Notes under the pieces: generated by a model
Told to the model about the DNA's origin: nothing
Seen by the model: the letters and a program-made list of their open reading frames with translations, nothing else
The model's database searches: none
In this document: positions 27,666-37,024 of the stretch, piece after piece
How positions within the stretch are numbered: position 1 is the stretch's first letter
Layout: every line of letters starts with the position of its first letter
Assembly (NCBI RefSeq): GCF_002251365.1
Contig: NZ_NPJH01000058.1
Coordinates: forward strand, 1-64,000
Origin: Prevotella sp. P3-122
GTDB lineage: Bacteria; Bacteroidota; Bacteroidia; Bacteroidales; Bacteroidaceae
Direction of reading: 5' to 3'
DNA: 64,000 nt
Program-made: the position numbers and the translations under genes

Positions 27666-29219
27666 ATGATTAACGGAGTAATATTGTGGGTCGATGACGA
27701 GATTGAGCATCTCAGAGCGCACATCATCTTCTTAGAGAAGAAAGGCTATGAGGTGGTAACGGTCACTAACGGCCCTGACGCCATAGAACAATGCAAACAG
27801 CGCAATTTCGACATCATTATGCTTGACGAGATGATGCCGGGACTTACTGGACTTGAGACTTTGCAGACTATAAAGGAGATTACACCCGCCACTCCTGTCG
27901 TGATGGTTACGAAAAGTGAAGAAGAGGATATCATGGACCAAGCAATCGGTTCCAAGATTGCCGACTATCTGATTAAGCCTGTAAACCCAAACCAGATTCT
28001 TCTTACTCTGAAGAAGAATGTCCACCGCAAAGAGATTGTTACGGAGGTTACGCAGACTGGGTATCAGCAGAGCTACCTAAACATTGCACAGCAGATAGAC
28101 AACTGCAAGACAGCAGAGGACTGGATGAATATCTACAAGCGGATTGTGCACTGGGAACTGGAACTCAGTTCTGCCGATAGTAACATGACGGAGATGTTGC
28201 AGATGCAGAAGGAGGAGGCCAATATTGGATTTGCCAAATACATCCGCAACAACTATCTCGGATGGGTTGCTCCTGCGCCTGCAGACCATCCGATGCTCAG
28301 CAACGAGATTTTCAAGAAAAAGATATTCCCAGCTATCGATAACGGTGAGAAGGTGTTTCTCATAGTGATAGACAATTTCAGATATGACCAGTGGCGAATG
28401 CTCGCACCAGAGATTGGCGATATGTTCGATATCGACGAGCAACTCTATTTCAGTATTCTCCCTACCGCAACGCAATATGCGCGTAATGCCATCTTCAGTG
28501 GCCTTATGCCAACACAGATTGCCGAGCTGTTCCCTGACCTATGGGTAGACGAGGACGAGGAGGAAGGAAAGAATCTTAACGAGGGACCGTTGATTAAGAA
28601 GCAGATTGAGAGATACCGCAGGCATGACACCTTCAGCTACCATAAGATAAACGACTCTGCTGGGGCTGAGAAATTCCTGCAACAGCTGAAGTCGCTGTCG
28701 GGCAACGACCTTAATGTTGCTGTTGTAAATTTCGTGGACATGCTCTCGCATGCAAGAACAGAGTCAAAAATGGTACGTGAGCTTGCTAACAATGAGTCGG
28801 CTTACCGTAGCATCACACTAAGTTGGTTCAGGCATAGTGTAATGTCTGAACTCCTGAGACGCCTTTCACAGACTGACTACAAGGTAATAATCACAACCGA
28901 CCACGGAAGCATCAGAGTGTCGAAGGCTGTGAAGATAATTGGTGACCGTAACACAAATACCAACCTTAGGTACAAACTTGGCAAGAACCTCAACTACAAT
29001 GCCAAGGAGCTTTTCGTAATCAAGGATCCGCTGAAGGCTCAGCTGCCTGCACCAAATATCAGCACGTCGTATGTCTTCGCAACAGGTGACTCGTTCTTTG
29101 CTTACCCCAACAACTATAACTATTACGTATCATACTACAAGGACACCTTCCAGCATGGAGGCATATCAATGGAAGAAATGCTTGTACCTCTCGTCACCCT
29201 GACACCAAAGAAGAGATAG
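27666..29219 (+). CDS. porX: PorX-type response regulator with PglZ domain
   Basis: Response regulator of the type IX secretion system; in Porphyromonas gingivalis PorX works with histidine kinase PorY and with SigP. The receiver domain is at 1-120 with Asp10/Asp11, phosphoacceptor Asp54 (IIMLDEMMPG) and Lys104 (YLIKPV). A C-terminal PglZ domain of the alkaline phosphatase fold follows, with metal-site motifs VIDNFRYDQ (about 232), NFVDMLSHAR (about 354) and TTDHGS (about 409). The whole-family length is about 515; with ATG at 27666 this protein has 517. A TTG at 27645 in frame would add seven residues before the usual start. It lies just after the PorW/SprE-like gene. Confidence 0.92.
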   Translation: MINGVILWVDDEIEHLRAHIIFLEKKGYEVVTVTNGPDAIEQCKQRNFDIIMLDEMMPGLTGLETLQTIKEITPATPVVMVTKSEEEDIMDQAIGSKIADYLIKPVNPNQILLTLKKNVHRKEIVTEVTQTGYQQSYLNIAQQIDNCKTAEDWMNIYKRIVHWELELSSADSNMTEMLQMQKEEANIGFAKYIRNNYLGWVAPAPADHPMLSNEIFKKKIFPAIDNGEKVFLIVIDNFRYDQWRMLAPEIGDMFDIDEQLYFSILPTATQYARNAIFSGLMPTQIAELFPDLWVDEDEEEGKNLNEGPLIKKQIERYRRHDTFSYHKINDSAGAEKFLQQLKSLSGNDLNVAVVNFVDMLSHARTESKMVRELANNESAYRSITLSWFRHSVMSELLRRLSQTDYKVIITTDHGSIRVSKAVKIIGDRNTNTNLRYKLGKNLNYNAKELFVIKDPLKAQLPAPNISTSYVFATGDSFFAYPNNYNYYVSYYKDTFQHGGISMEEMLVPLVTLTPKKR

Positions 29220-29276
29220 CGCATTGGTGATGAAACATGGAATGGATTTTTTTGAAATATAATAATCAATAGAACA

Positions 29277-29696
29277 ATGGAAATAACAATTGACTCAATA
29301 GACAATATCCGCGAGGCTGCCAGACAGTTTGTCAGTAGCATGGGCGAAGCCAGTGTGTTCGCCTTCTATGGTAGCATGGGAGCCGGAAAGACAACTTTCA
29401 TTAAGGCCGTATGCGAGGAACTTGGAGTGGAGGATGTCATAACCTCGCCAACATTCGCTATTGTAAACGAATATCGTGCAGAGGAAACGGGAGAGCTAAT
29501 CTACCATTTCGACTTCTATAGGATCAAGAAACTGGAGGAGGTCTACGATATGGGCTACGAGGACTACTTCTATAGTGGTGCCCTGTGTTTCATCGAGTGG
29601 CCGGAGCTGATAGAGGAATTACTTCCTACCGATGCCGTAAGAGTAAGAATCGAGGAAACAGAGGGAGGAAAAAGAATAGTGAAGAGTGGAGAGTGA
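29277..29696 (+). CDS. tsaE: tRNA threonylcarbamoyladenosine biosynthesis ATPase TsaE
   Basis: The ATPase subunit of the TsaB-TsaD-TsaE complex that makes the t6A modification at position 37 of ANN-decoding tRNAs. The Walker A loop GSMGAGKTT is at about 32-40. [10 protein letters not shown] and HFDFYRI (about 60-85) and [12 protein letters not shown] (about 105-116) are signature segments. 139 residues is the usual size. It lies 57 bp after porX, possibly on the same transcript. An inverted-repeat element directly after the stop separates it from the convergent trxA. Confidence 0.93.
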   Translation: MEITIDSIDNIREAARQFVSSMGEASVFAFYGSMGAGKTTFIKAVCEELGVEDVITSPTFAIVNEYRAEETGELIYHFDFYRIKKLEEVYDMGYEDYFYSGALCFIEWPELIEELLPTDAVRVRIEETEGGKRIVKSGE

Positions 29697-29700
29697 AGAA

Positions 29701-29807
29701 TGAAGAGTGAAGAATCCTATGGCTAAGATCCTTATGCGTATGGATACGGATAATGCGTCAGCAATCAGCTGACAATTGAACTTAGCTATAGAATTTTTCA
29801 CTCTTCA
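29701..29807. repeat. 107-bp inverted-repeat element
   Basis: The 27-bp ends (29701-29727 and 29781-29807) are inverted copies with about three mismatches; each contains a TGAAGAGTGAA core. It lies between the converging tsaE and trxA and can form a long hairpin, so it may end both transcripts. A related element with the same GTGAAGAGTGAA ends lies at 56925-57030. Confidence 0.65.
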
Positions 29808-29811
29808 CTTT

Positions 29812-30126
29812 TTACAGAAGTGCCTTGAATTTCTCCTCAATTTTTGACTTTGCGGCATTGCCTACGAATTTGTCAACAAGCTGGCCACCCTTGAAGAACA
29901 GGATGGTAGGGATGGTGCGGACACCAAATTCCATTGCTATGTCGTCGTTTTCCTCAACGTCACACTTGCCGACAACAATCTTGCCGTCATACTCCTCAGC
30001 AAGCTCGCTAATTACAGGAGCAAGTGCGCGACAAGGACCACACCATGTTGCCCAAAGGTCTACTACCAAAGGCAACTCGCCATTCTTGAAACTCTCAAAG
30101 TTCTCGGTTGTAATAGTTACTTCCAT
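29812..30126 (-). CDS. trxA: Thioredoxin
   Basis: A cytoplasmic disulfide reductase. The active site WCGPC has its cysteines at 29 and 32. The buried Asp (VVDLWATWCGPC) and the cis-Pro (IPTILFF, about 73-79) are present. 104 residues is typical. There is no signal peptide, so it acts in the cytoplasm. A TAATTTTG box on the minus strand at 30219-30226 may be its promoter, giving a leader of about 85 nt. It does not overlap dnaE, which lies 158 bp upstream on the same strand. Confidence 0.95.
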   Translation of the reverse strand: MEVTITTENFESFKNGELPLVVDLWATWCGPCRALAPVISELAEEYDGKIVVGKCDVEENDDIAMEFGVRTIPTILFFKGGQLVDKFVGNAAKSKIEEKFKALL

Positions 30127-30284
30127 TTTCTTATTTGTTTTAATTTTAGTGTCTTTTTGTTTAATATTTTATGGCTGACTGAATGGGAATGATTTATAGC
30201 TCATTGTTATCCCGCCCGCAAAATTACACAAATAAATTGATATAATCTCTTTTTTGGCAAAAAAACATATATCCCTTCTTATTC

Positions 30285-33200
30285 TTAATTTATGGAGTAG
30301 CTTAGCTCTTCGTTGTTCTCAACATAGTCCATAATCTCTTTGCTAAGGTTTATACCTTTGTCTGGCAACCGCAACGTTACCGAGGTGTTGTGCTCTCTGT
30401 CTATGAGCTGGAAGTAGAGCTGCGTCTTGCCAGGGTTGTTGCTGACTATTGTTGAGAGGTCGGTTGCTGTGCTCTCGTCAATATTTGCCGCATCAGCTAT
30501 GATGGTGACTTTTTCAATGCTTTTGTCCTTTACGGCATTCATGTACTCCACATTCTTCATCTGCATGGTGTAGAATGTGCTGTTAGGGTATTTCTTGGTG
30601 CATTTGGCAGTTATGTATACCGTTGCTCCCACCAGGAATTTTCCGTTCCAGTTGCCCCACTCGTCTCCGAACAGAGCAAGCTCGCCTGCTCCCTCGTAGT
30701 CTTCTATGGTTACAAATCCGCATGGGGCACCATTCTTGGTGAATTTCTTCCTCACGTCCGTGACGATGCCGCCGAAGGTCAGCTCGTCCTTTTCAAGCAG
30801 CTTCTCCTTGTCTGCGAGTTCGTTGCAGTGGGTGTTGCACATTGCCTTAAGGATAAGCGAGTAGTCGTCGAGCGGATGGGCCGAAAGGTATATGCCCACA
30901 AGCTCTTTCTCCTTGCCGAGTCTCTCTATGGTGCTCCATTCCTCTCCCTTGGGTATTGGCGGAGTGCTCACTTCCACGTCGTCCTCTCCAAACAGCGAGT
31001 TGGCAGCCTGCTGCTTTGCCAACTGGTATTGCTGTCCATATCTGACAAGTGTATCGAGGAACATCTCGCCCTTGTTGTTCTTGCCGAAATAATCCTCACG
31101 CTTGATGCCGAAACAGTCGAAGCCGCCACTCAGGGCGAGACTTTCCAGTCCCTTGCGGTTCACGTCCTTGAGGCTTATTCTTTGGATGAAGTCGAAGAGA
31201 TCCTTGTATGGTCCGTTCTTCTCTCTCTCCTGTACTATAGCCTCGGCTGCAGCTCCTCCCATGCCCTTGATGGCCGAGAGCCCAAATCTTATCTCGCCCT
31301 CACCGTTGACACCGAAGCCTACGAAACTCTCGTTGACATCAGGACCGAGTGTGGATATGTTCATGGCCTTACATTCCTCCATGAGCTTTTGTATCTCTGT
31401 AATCTGGCTGAAGCGGCGTGTCATTAGTGCGGCCATGTATTCGGCAGGGTAGTGCGCTTTCATGTATGCCGTCTGGTATGCAACCCATGAGTAGCAGGTG
31501 GCATGCGACTTGTTGAAGGCGTAGGACGCAAACTTCTCCCAGTCCGACCATATCTTCTCAAGCACTTTCGGGTCGTGGCCGTTTTTCTGTCCTCCCTCAA
31601 TGAACTTCGGCTTCATGGCATCTACGATGGCCTTCTTCTTCTTACCCATGGCCTTACGCAAGGCATCGCTCTCGCCACGGGTGAAGTTGGCAAGCTGGCG
31701 GCTCAGAAGCATCACCTGCTCCTGATAGACTGTGATGCCGTAAGTGTCCTTGAGATATTTCTCCATGCAGGGAATGTCGTATGTCACAAGCGACGGGTCA
31801 TGCTTTCGCTTGATGAAGTCGGGGATGTAGTCCATAGGTCCCGGACGGTATAGGGCGTTCATGGCTATAAGGTCTTCGAAGACGGTGGGGTGCAGCTCAC
31901 GAAGATACTTTTGCATGCCGGGTGACTCAAACTGGAAAGTGCCAATGGTGCGCCCCTGCTGGTAGAGCTTGTAGGTTAGCTCGTCATCTATGGGCAGGTT
32001 GTCGAGATCTATATCCTCGCCAAGGGTCTGCTTCACTACCTTGCATGCCTCCTTGAGCTCAGATAGGGTTTTCAGTCCGAGGAAGTCCATCTTGATGAGT
32101 CCTGTAGACTCTATGACATGTCCGTCGTACTGTGTCACAGGTACCTTTAGGCCCTTGAAGTCGGGGTCGTCGGCTGTCGATACAGGTACCCAGTCGCTGA
32201 TAGGGTTGCGGCAGATGATGAAGCCGCAGGCATGTATGCCCGTGCCCCTGACTGTACCCTCAAGCATTTTGGCATATTTGATGGTATTTCTCTCCTTCGG
32301 GTCTGCCGATGCCTCGGCCTCCCGTAGTTCGGGTGTGCATTTGATGGCATTGGTAAGATTCATCTTCATACCGTCGGGCAGACGGTCGGGGATAGCCTTG
32401 CACAAGGCGTTTGATATGTCGAGGGGCAGTTTCTCGACCCTGGCAACGTCCTTCAGCGAGTTCTTGGTTGCCATGCTGGCGTAGGTGATGATGTGAGCGC
32501 AGTTTTCATGACCGTATTTGTCCATAACCCATTGCAATACCCGTCCGCGTCCGTCATCATCGAAGTCGGTATCGATATCAGGAAGGTTTACGCGGTCGGG
32601 ATTGAGGAAACGCTCAAACAGCAGGTCGTACTTCAGAGGGTCTATCTTTGTGATGCCAAGGCAGTAGGCCACCACGGAGCCTGCTGCTGAGCCACGCCCT
32701 GGTCCAACCATCACTCCCAGTTCCTCGCGGGCGGCCTTGATGAAGTCCGACACGATAAGGAAGTAGCCCGGGAAACCCATGGTCTTCATTACGTGAAGTT
32801 CGAAATTGATGTGCTCGATGACATTCTCTGACAGTGGCTCGCCATATCTGCTTGGGTCTTTTGCCCCGTCGTAGGCGAGCTTGGCCAGATAGTCGGCCTC
32901 GAATTTTATCCTGTATATCTTGTCATAGCCGCCAAGACGGTCTATGACCTTCTGACCCTCCTCGGGTGACAGCTGGTTCTCGCCATTCTCGTCGGTGGTG
33001 AACTCACGGTATAAGTCTTCTGTTGAAAACTTCTGTCTCCATTCTTCCTCCGTACCGAAATCCTCGGGTATGGGGAAGAATGGCATGATGGGACCGTGCT
33101 CTATACTGTATATCTCAACCTTGTCGAGTATTTCCAGCGTGTTCGTCAGTGCCTCGGGAATATCGCTGAAAATATCGTTCATCTCTTGCCTCGTCTTGAA

Positions 33201-33995
33201 CCATTCCTGCTTCGTGTACCTCATTCTGTCGGGGTCGTCAAGATCCTTGCCCGTTGACAGGCATAGCAGATGGTCGTGTGCCTCGGCAGTGTCCTTGTCC
33301 TCAAAGTGGCAGTCGTTCGTGCATACGAGCTTAATTCCGTATTCCTTAGCCATCTCTATCAGCACCTTGTTGGCTTTCTGCTGTAGGGGGAATGTCTCCC
33401 TGTTGGCCAGCAGGGTAGGGTCTGTGACCTCGTGACGCTGCAGCTCCAGGTAGTAGTCGTCGCCAAATACCCTGTGGTACCACTCGCATGCCTCGCGCGC
33501 TCCTTCCATATCTCCACGGAGTATCTTTGCTGGGACCTCTCCTGCTATGCATGCCGAGCAAACTATCAGCCCCTCGTGATACTTCTCCAGGTCTTCCCTG
33601 TCTGTACGCGGTCTGTAATAGAAGCCGTCAACCCACGCCCTTGATACCAGCTGTATGAGGTTCTTGTACCCCTGTATGTTTTTTGCCAGGACAATGAGGT
33701 GATAGCCCGACTTGTCGCCATTCTCGGCAACCTTGTCGGTCTTGTGGTGTCTGGCCACATACATCTCGCATCCGAATATAGGCTTGAATGGTTCCAGCCC
33801 CTCTTTTTTCCTGCCCTTGTTGATGCCGGAACAATAGTCGGCGAACTCCTTTATGCCAAACATCACTCCGTGGTCGGTGATGGCCATGCCCCTCATGCCG
33901 TCGGCAACAGCCTTGTCAACAATTTTGTTAATCTTCGACTGCCCGTCGAGAATGGAATAATGTGTGTGGACGTGTAAATGTATGAAATCTTCCAT
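30285..33995 (-). CDS. dnaE: DNA polymerase III alpha subunit
   Basis: The replicative polymerase. The PHP domain starts at once with HVHTHYSILDG (about 6-16). GPGRGSAAGS (about 432) and the catalytic PDIDTDFDDDGRG (about 470) mark the polymerase palm. A helix-hairpin-helix segment and an OB fold (about 1000-1130) complete a DnaE1-type layout without a proofreading exonuclease. Start: ATG at 33995. A longer frame to 34046 exists, but a promoter at 34017-34047 lies inside that extension, so the shorter start is right. Length 1,236 residues. Confidence 0.96.
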   Translation of the reverse strand: MEDFIHLHVHTHYSILDGQSKINKIVDKAVADGMRGMAITDHGVMFGIKEFADYCSGINKGRKKEGLEPFKPIFGCEMYVARHHKTDKVAENGDKSGYHLIVLAKNIQGYKNLIQLVSRAWVDGFYYRPRTDREDLEKYHEGLIVCSACIAGEVPAKILRGDMEGAREACEWYHRVFGDDYYLELQRHEVTDPTLLANRETFPLQQKANKVLIEMAKEYGIKLVCTNDCHFEDKDTAEAHDHLLCLSTGKDLDDPDRMRYTKQEWFKTRQEMNDIFSDIPEALTNTLEILDKVEIYSIEHGPIMPFFPIPEDFGTEEEWRQKFSTEDLYREFTTDENGENQLSPEEGQKVIDRLGGYDKIYRIKFEADYLAKLAYDGAKDPSRYGEPLSENVIEHINFELHVMKTMGFPGYFLIVSDFIKAAREELGVMVGPGRGSAAGSVVAYCLGITKIDPLKYDLLFERFLNPDRVNLPDIDTDFDDDGRGRVLQWVMDKYGHENCAHIITYASMATKNSLKDVARVEKLPLDISNALCKAIPDRLPDGMKMNLTNAIKCTPELREAEASADPKERNTIKYAKMLEGTVRGTGIHACGFIICRNPISDWVPVSTADDPDFKGLKVPVTQYDGHVIESTGLIKMDFLGLKTLSELKEACKVVKQTLGEDIDLDNLPIDDELTYKLYQQGRTIGTFQFESPGMQKYLRELHPTVFEDLIAMNALYRPGPMDYIPDFIKRKHDPSLVTYDIPCMEKYLKDTYGITVYQEQVMLLSRQLANFTRGESDALRKAMGKKKKAIVDAMKPKFIEGGQKNGHDPKVLEKIWSDWEKFASYAFNKSHATCYSWVAYQTAYMKAHYPAEYMAALMTRRFSQITEIQKLMEECKAMNISTLGPDVNESFVGFGVNGEGEIRFGLSAIKGMGGAAAEAIVQEREKNGPYKDLFDFIQRISLKDVNRKGLESLALSGGFDCFGIKREDYFGKNNKGEMFLDTLVRYGQQYQLAKQQAANSLFGEDDVEVSTPPIPKGEEWSTIERLGKEKELVGIYLSAHPLDDYSLILKAMCNTHCNELADKEKLLEKDELTFGGIVTDVRKKFTKNGAPCGFVTIEDYEGAGELALFGDEWGNWNGKFLVGATVYITAKCTKKYPNSTFYTMQMKNVEYMNAVKDKSIEKVTIIADAANIDESTATDLSTIVSNNPGKTQLYFQLIDREHNTSVTLRLPDKGINLSKEIMDYVENNEELSYSIN

Positions 33996-34016
33996 GCTGT
34001 TTTGGATTTTGAGCCG

Positions 34017-34047
34017 TAAAGTTACTACAAAAAAGGCGAAGGGCAAA
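34017..34047 (-). promoter_or_regulatory. Promoter of dnaE
   Basis: On the minus strand: TTTG (34044-34047), 19 bp, TAACTTTA (34017-34024), one base off consensus. Expected start near 34010, about 15 nt before the ATG at 33995. It decides between the two possible dnaE starts. Confidence 0.65.
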
Positions 34048-34064
34048 AGAATAACAGCGAAAAT

Positions 34065-34095
34065 TTTGAGGATAGATAAAAATTAATTATCTTTG
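34065..34095 (+). promoter_or_regulatory. Promoter of psd
   Basis: TTTG (34065-34068), exactly 19 bp, TATCTTTG (34088-34095). Transcription should start near 34102, about 19 nt before psd. It is back to back with the dnaE promoter. Confidence 0.8.
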
Positions 34096-34120
34096 CAACA
34101 AATTATAGTAGCAAACTTTC

Positions 34121-34813
34121 ATGGGCAACAAAATTAAGAAGATAAAAAAGATTAGAATACACCACGAGGGTACAGATACCCTGCTATATGGACTGATGGG
34201 AATAGTTGCAGTGTCGGTCATTCTCTGGCAGGCGTTCGATACCAAGGTGCCGTTCTGGGCGTTCGTAGCAATACTTGGAACTGTTTATGCCATAGTGCTC
34301 AATTTCTACCGGTGTCCTATCAGGTATTTCGCCAGCGAGGATACCGAGAACATTGTTGTTGCTCCTGCCGACGGTAGGATTGTGGTCGTTGAGGAGGTTG
34401 AGGAAAACGAGTACTTCCATGACCGCAGGCTTATGATATCCATCTTCATGAGCTTGTTCAATGTGCACGCCAATTGGTTTCCTGTTGACGGAAAGGTGAA
34501 GTTTGTGAAGCATTTCGACGGCAACTACCACAAGGCGTGGCTACCTAAGGCCAGCGAGGAGAATGAGCATGCAGATATCATGATCACAACTCCTGACGGA
34601 AAAGATATTTTGTGCCGTCAGATAGCTGGAGCCGTTGCACGCCGCATTGTCACATATGCCAAGGAAGGCGAGGATTGCTACATCGACGAGCATCTGGGCT
34701 TCATTAAGCTCGGGTCTCGCGTGGATGTTTATCTGCCTGCTGACTCGGAAGTATGCGTGAAGATGGGACAGGCTACTACTGGTGACCTCACGGTCATAGC
34801 CAAGTTGAAGTAG
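34121..34813 (+). CDS. psd: Phosphatidylserine decarboxylase proenzyme
   Basis: Turns phosphatidylserine into phosphatidylethanolamine at the inner membrane. Two hydrophobic segments lie at about 25-65. [13 protein letters not shown] (about 84-96) and [14 protein letters not shown] (about 111-124) are family marks. The self-cleavage site that makes the pyruvoyl group is the GS of [10 protein letters not shown] (about 197-206), as in the short PSD type. At 230 residues it matches the short form. The next gene, pssA, makes its substrate. Confidence 0.93.
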   Translation: MGNKIKKIKKIRIHHEGTDTLLYGLMGIVAVSVILWQAFDTKVPFWAFVAILGTVYAIVLNFYRCPIRYFASEDTENIVVAPADGRIVVVEEVEENEYFHDRRLMISIFMSLFNVHANWFPVDGKVKFVKHFDGNYHKAWLPKASEENEHADIMITTPDGKDILCRQIAGAVARRIVTYAKEGEDCYIDEHLGFIKLGSRVDVYLPADSEVCVKMGQATTGDLTVIAKLK

Positions 34814-34835
34814 AAGTGGCTTACATATTATTACT

Positions 34836-35558
34836 ATGGCAAACATTATTACAAGAAACATCCCTAACACAATAACCTGTTGCAACCTCATTTCTGGCTG
34901 CATAGCTACACTTAGTGCTTTTATGGGGGAGATACACATGGCTTTGCTGTGGATAATCATTGGGGCCATATTCGATTTCTTCGATGGCATGAGCGCCAGA
35001 CTCCTGCATGTGTCGTCCCCGATAGGCAAGGAGCTCGACTCGCTTGCTGACGACATAACCTTCGGAATGGCTCCTGCGGCAATGGTATTCTATGAAATGG
35101 GAATAATGGAATATCCTGCATTTCTTGCCTCCGTGCAACCGTATATGCCCTTTGTGGCATTCCTCATAGCGGCGTTCTCTGCATTGAGGCTTGCCAAGTT
35201 CAATCTTGACGAGCGTCAGGCTATGGGCTTCATAGGACTGCCCACTCCTGCCAACGCCCTGTTTTGGGGAGCGTTGCTCGTTGGTGCTGGCGACTTCATC
35301 GAGAACACCACGTGGATGGTTCCCGTTGGCATCGTCATGATATTGCTCAGCTGCTGGCTGCTTGTTTCTGAGATACCTATGTTTGCCCTGAAGTTCAAGC
35401 ATTGGGGATGGAAAGGCAATGAGGTGAAATATCTGTTTCTGATTACCTGCGTGCCTTTGCTAATCGTATTTGGTGTGACGGCATTTGCAATCATCATTGC
35501 ATGGTATGTCCTTCTCTCTGCGTTGGTGAACATACGTAACAGAAAACAGCCATGCTGA
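34836..35558 (+). CDS. pssA: CDP-diacylglycerol-serine O-phosphatidyltransferase
   Basis: Makes phosphatidylserine from CDP-diacylglycerol and serine in the inner membrane. The CDP-alcohol phosphatidyltransferase motif is complete: DGMSAR, then G and two Asp residues in IGKELDSLADD (about 48-72). Seven or so membrane helices follow. It begins 22 bp after psd and overlaps the next gene by 7 bp, so psd, pssA and the DUF4834 gene are co-transcribed. Confidence 0.93.
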   Translation: MANIITRNIPNTITCCNLISGCIATLSAFMGEIHMALLWIIIGAIFDFFDGMSARLLHVSSPIGKELDSLADDITFGMAPAAMVFYEMGIMEYPAFLASVQPYMPFVAFLIAAFSALRLAKFNLDERQAMGFIGLPTPANALFWGALLVGAGDFIENTTWMVPVGIVMILLSCWLLVSEIPMFALKFKHWGWKGNEVKYLFLITCVPLLIVFGVTAFAIIIAWYVLLSALVNIRNRKQPC

Positions 35559-35833
35559 AATTATTCCTCTCTTTGATTTTAGCCTTGATTGTTGCGGGTC
35601 TTTTGGCTGTAGGCATATTGGCGTTTGTCATTTACCGTAAGGTAAGGGGCTTTGCAAGTTCCATCAAGGGCGATGCAGCAAAAAACACTAATAGCAGTCA
35701 GCAGAAAGCGGGGTATCATGGTTACAGAAACGCAACACCGGATGGAACCATTATTGATACCCGTGACCCGGGAACAGCAAGCCGCAAGATTATTCCATCC
35801 GACGAGGGGGAATATGTAGACTATACAGAATAA
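35552..35833 (+). CDS. DUF4834 family small membrane protein
   Basis: 93 residues with one membrane helix (about 3-28) followed by a polar, disordered tail ending in an acidic, Tyr-containing segment. It matches my memory of DUF4834, a small family of Bacteroidota found next to pssA and yraN. Function unknown. The start overlaps the end of pssA by 7 bp, which points to translational coupling. Confidence 0.8.
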   Translation: MLKLFLSLILALIVAGLLAVGILAFVIYRKVRGFASSIKGDAAKNTNSSQQKAGYHGYRNATPDGTIIDTRDPGTASRKIIPSDEGEYVDYTE

Positions 35834-35850
35834 CAAAACAGCGGAAACAT

Positions 35851-36231
35851 ATGGCACAGCACAACGATGTCGGCAAATGGGGAGAACGCTATGCTCTTGA
35901 TATTTTGGACAGGGAGGGTTATATCCTCATAGAGACAGATTGGAGGCCTCCACGCGGACATCGTGACTTGGACATCATAGCCTACACGCCCGACCGCAGG
36001 GTGATAGTCTTCATCGAAGTCAAGACGCGCTCCCGGAGACAGGCCATGCTGCCGGAGGATGCTGTTGACAGGAAGAAGATACTCAATCTTCAACACGCAG
36101 CCAACCAGTATATCAAGATGTTCAATGTTGTAGAGGAAGTGCGTTTCGACATCATCTCCATCATTGGAGAAGATAATAACGTTGAGAGCTATGAGCATAT
36201 AGTCGATGCTTTTAATCCAAATTTGCTTTAA
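35851..36231 (+). CDS. YraN family (UPF0102) nuclease-like protein
   Basis: A small protein with the endonuclease-like fold of the UPF0102 family. Visible marks are GKWGERYALDIL (about 8-19), RDLDIIAY (about 39-46) and the VFIEVKTRS motif (about 54-62) that forms the PD-(D/E)xK-like site. 126 residues is the family norm. It is 17 bp after the DUF4834 gene. Its role in the cell is not established. Confidence 0.9.
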   Translation: MAQHNDVGKWGERYALDILDREGYILIETDWRPPRGHRDLDIIAYTPDRRVIVFIEVKTRSRRQAMLPEDAVDRKKILNLQHAANQYIKMFNVVEEVRFDIISIIGEDNNVESYEHIVDAFNPNLL

Positions 36232-36238
36232 TGAAAAA

Positions 36239-36970
36239 ATGAATATCCGTACCATAAACCTTCAGTCTACTGACAGCACTAACAACTTCCTGCGTGGTTA
36301 TGTAATGGATGACAATGATGACATAGTGGTTGTCAAAGCCGACTATCAGACTGCAGGACGTGGACAAGGTGTCAACAAGTGGGAGAGCGAGGATGGCAAG
36401 AATCTGCTGTTCTCGCTATTGGTACGACCTCGTACCGTACCTGTTACCAGCCAGTTCATACTCTCCATGACCATGGCGGTGGCCTTGAAGGAAACTCTTG
36501 ATAGCTATGCAGAGGGCTTTGAGCTGAAATGGCCAAACGACATATATTGGCACAATAGCAAGATTAGTGGAACGCTTATAGAGACCACGGTGTCGGGCAA
36601 GGGACTCGGACGATGCATCTTTGGAGTAGGAATTAATGTCAATCAGCAGACTTTTACCAGCGACGCTCCCAATCCTGTGTCGTTGTCTGCCATCACGGGA
36701 CAGGAAGAAGACATAACTGAACTGCTCAACAAGGTTGTTGAGGCGTTCTGTAAATACTATAAAATGCTTGCCGCCGGGCGGTATGCGGAAATATCAGACC
36801 TTTACCATGCAGCCCTATACCGTAGGCGCGGCTTTCATGCCTATCGCGATGCCGACGGTACGTTCGATGCATCCATTGTCGAAATTGAGGGCGACGGACA
36901 TCTTGTGCTGCGCGACAGAGATTGCCGCCTCAGACGCTATGCGTTCAAGGAGGTGGAGTTCCTGATATAG
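36239..36970 (+). CDS. birA: Biotin-[acetyl-CoA-carboxylase] ligase
   Basis: Attaches biotin to the carrier lysine of biotin enzymes. The motif GRGQGVNKW (about 42-50), KWPNDIYWHNSKISGTLIE (about 97-115) and GVGINVNQ (about 130-137) mark the catalytic domain. There is no N-terminal DNA-binding domain, so it is a mono-functional ligase (243 residues). I chose ATG at 36239; the frame extends upstream into yraN without likely residues. It starts 7 bp after the yraN stop. Confidence 0.92.
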   Translation: MNIRTINLQSTDSTNNFLRGYVMDDNDDIVVVKADYQTAGRGQGVNKWESEDGKNLLFSLLVRPRTVPVTSQFILSMTMAVALKETLDSYAEGFELKWPNDIYWHNSKISGTLIETTVSGKGLGRCIFGVGINVNQQTFTSDAPNPVSLSAITGQEEDITELLNKVVEAFCKYYKMLAAGRYAEISDLYHAALYRRRGFHAYRDADGTFDASIVEIEGDGHLVLRDRDCRLRRYAFKEVEFLI

Positions 36971-37024
36971 GTATTGGGAATAAGGACTAAGAATTAATTT
37001 ACACCTATTAAAAATATATATAAT

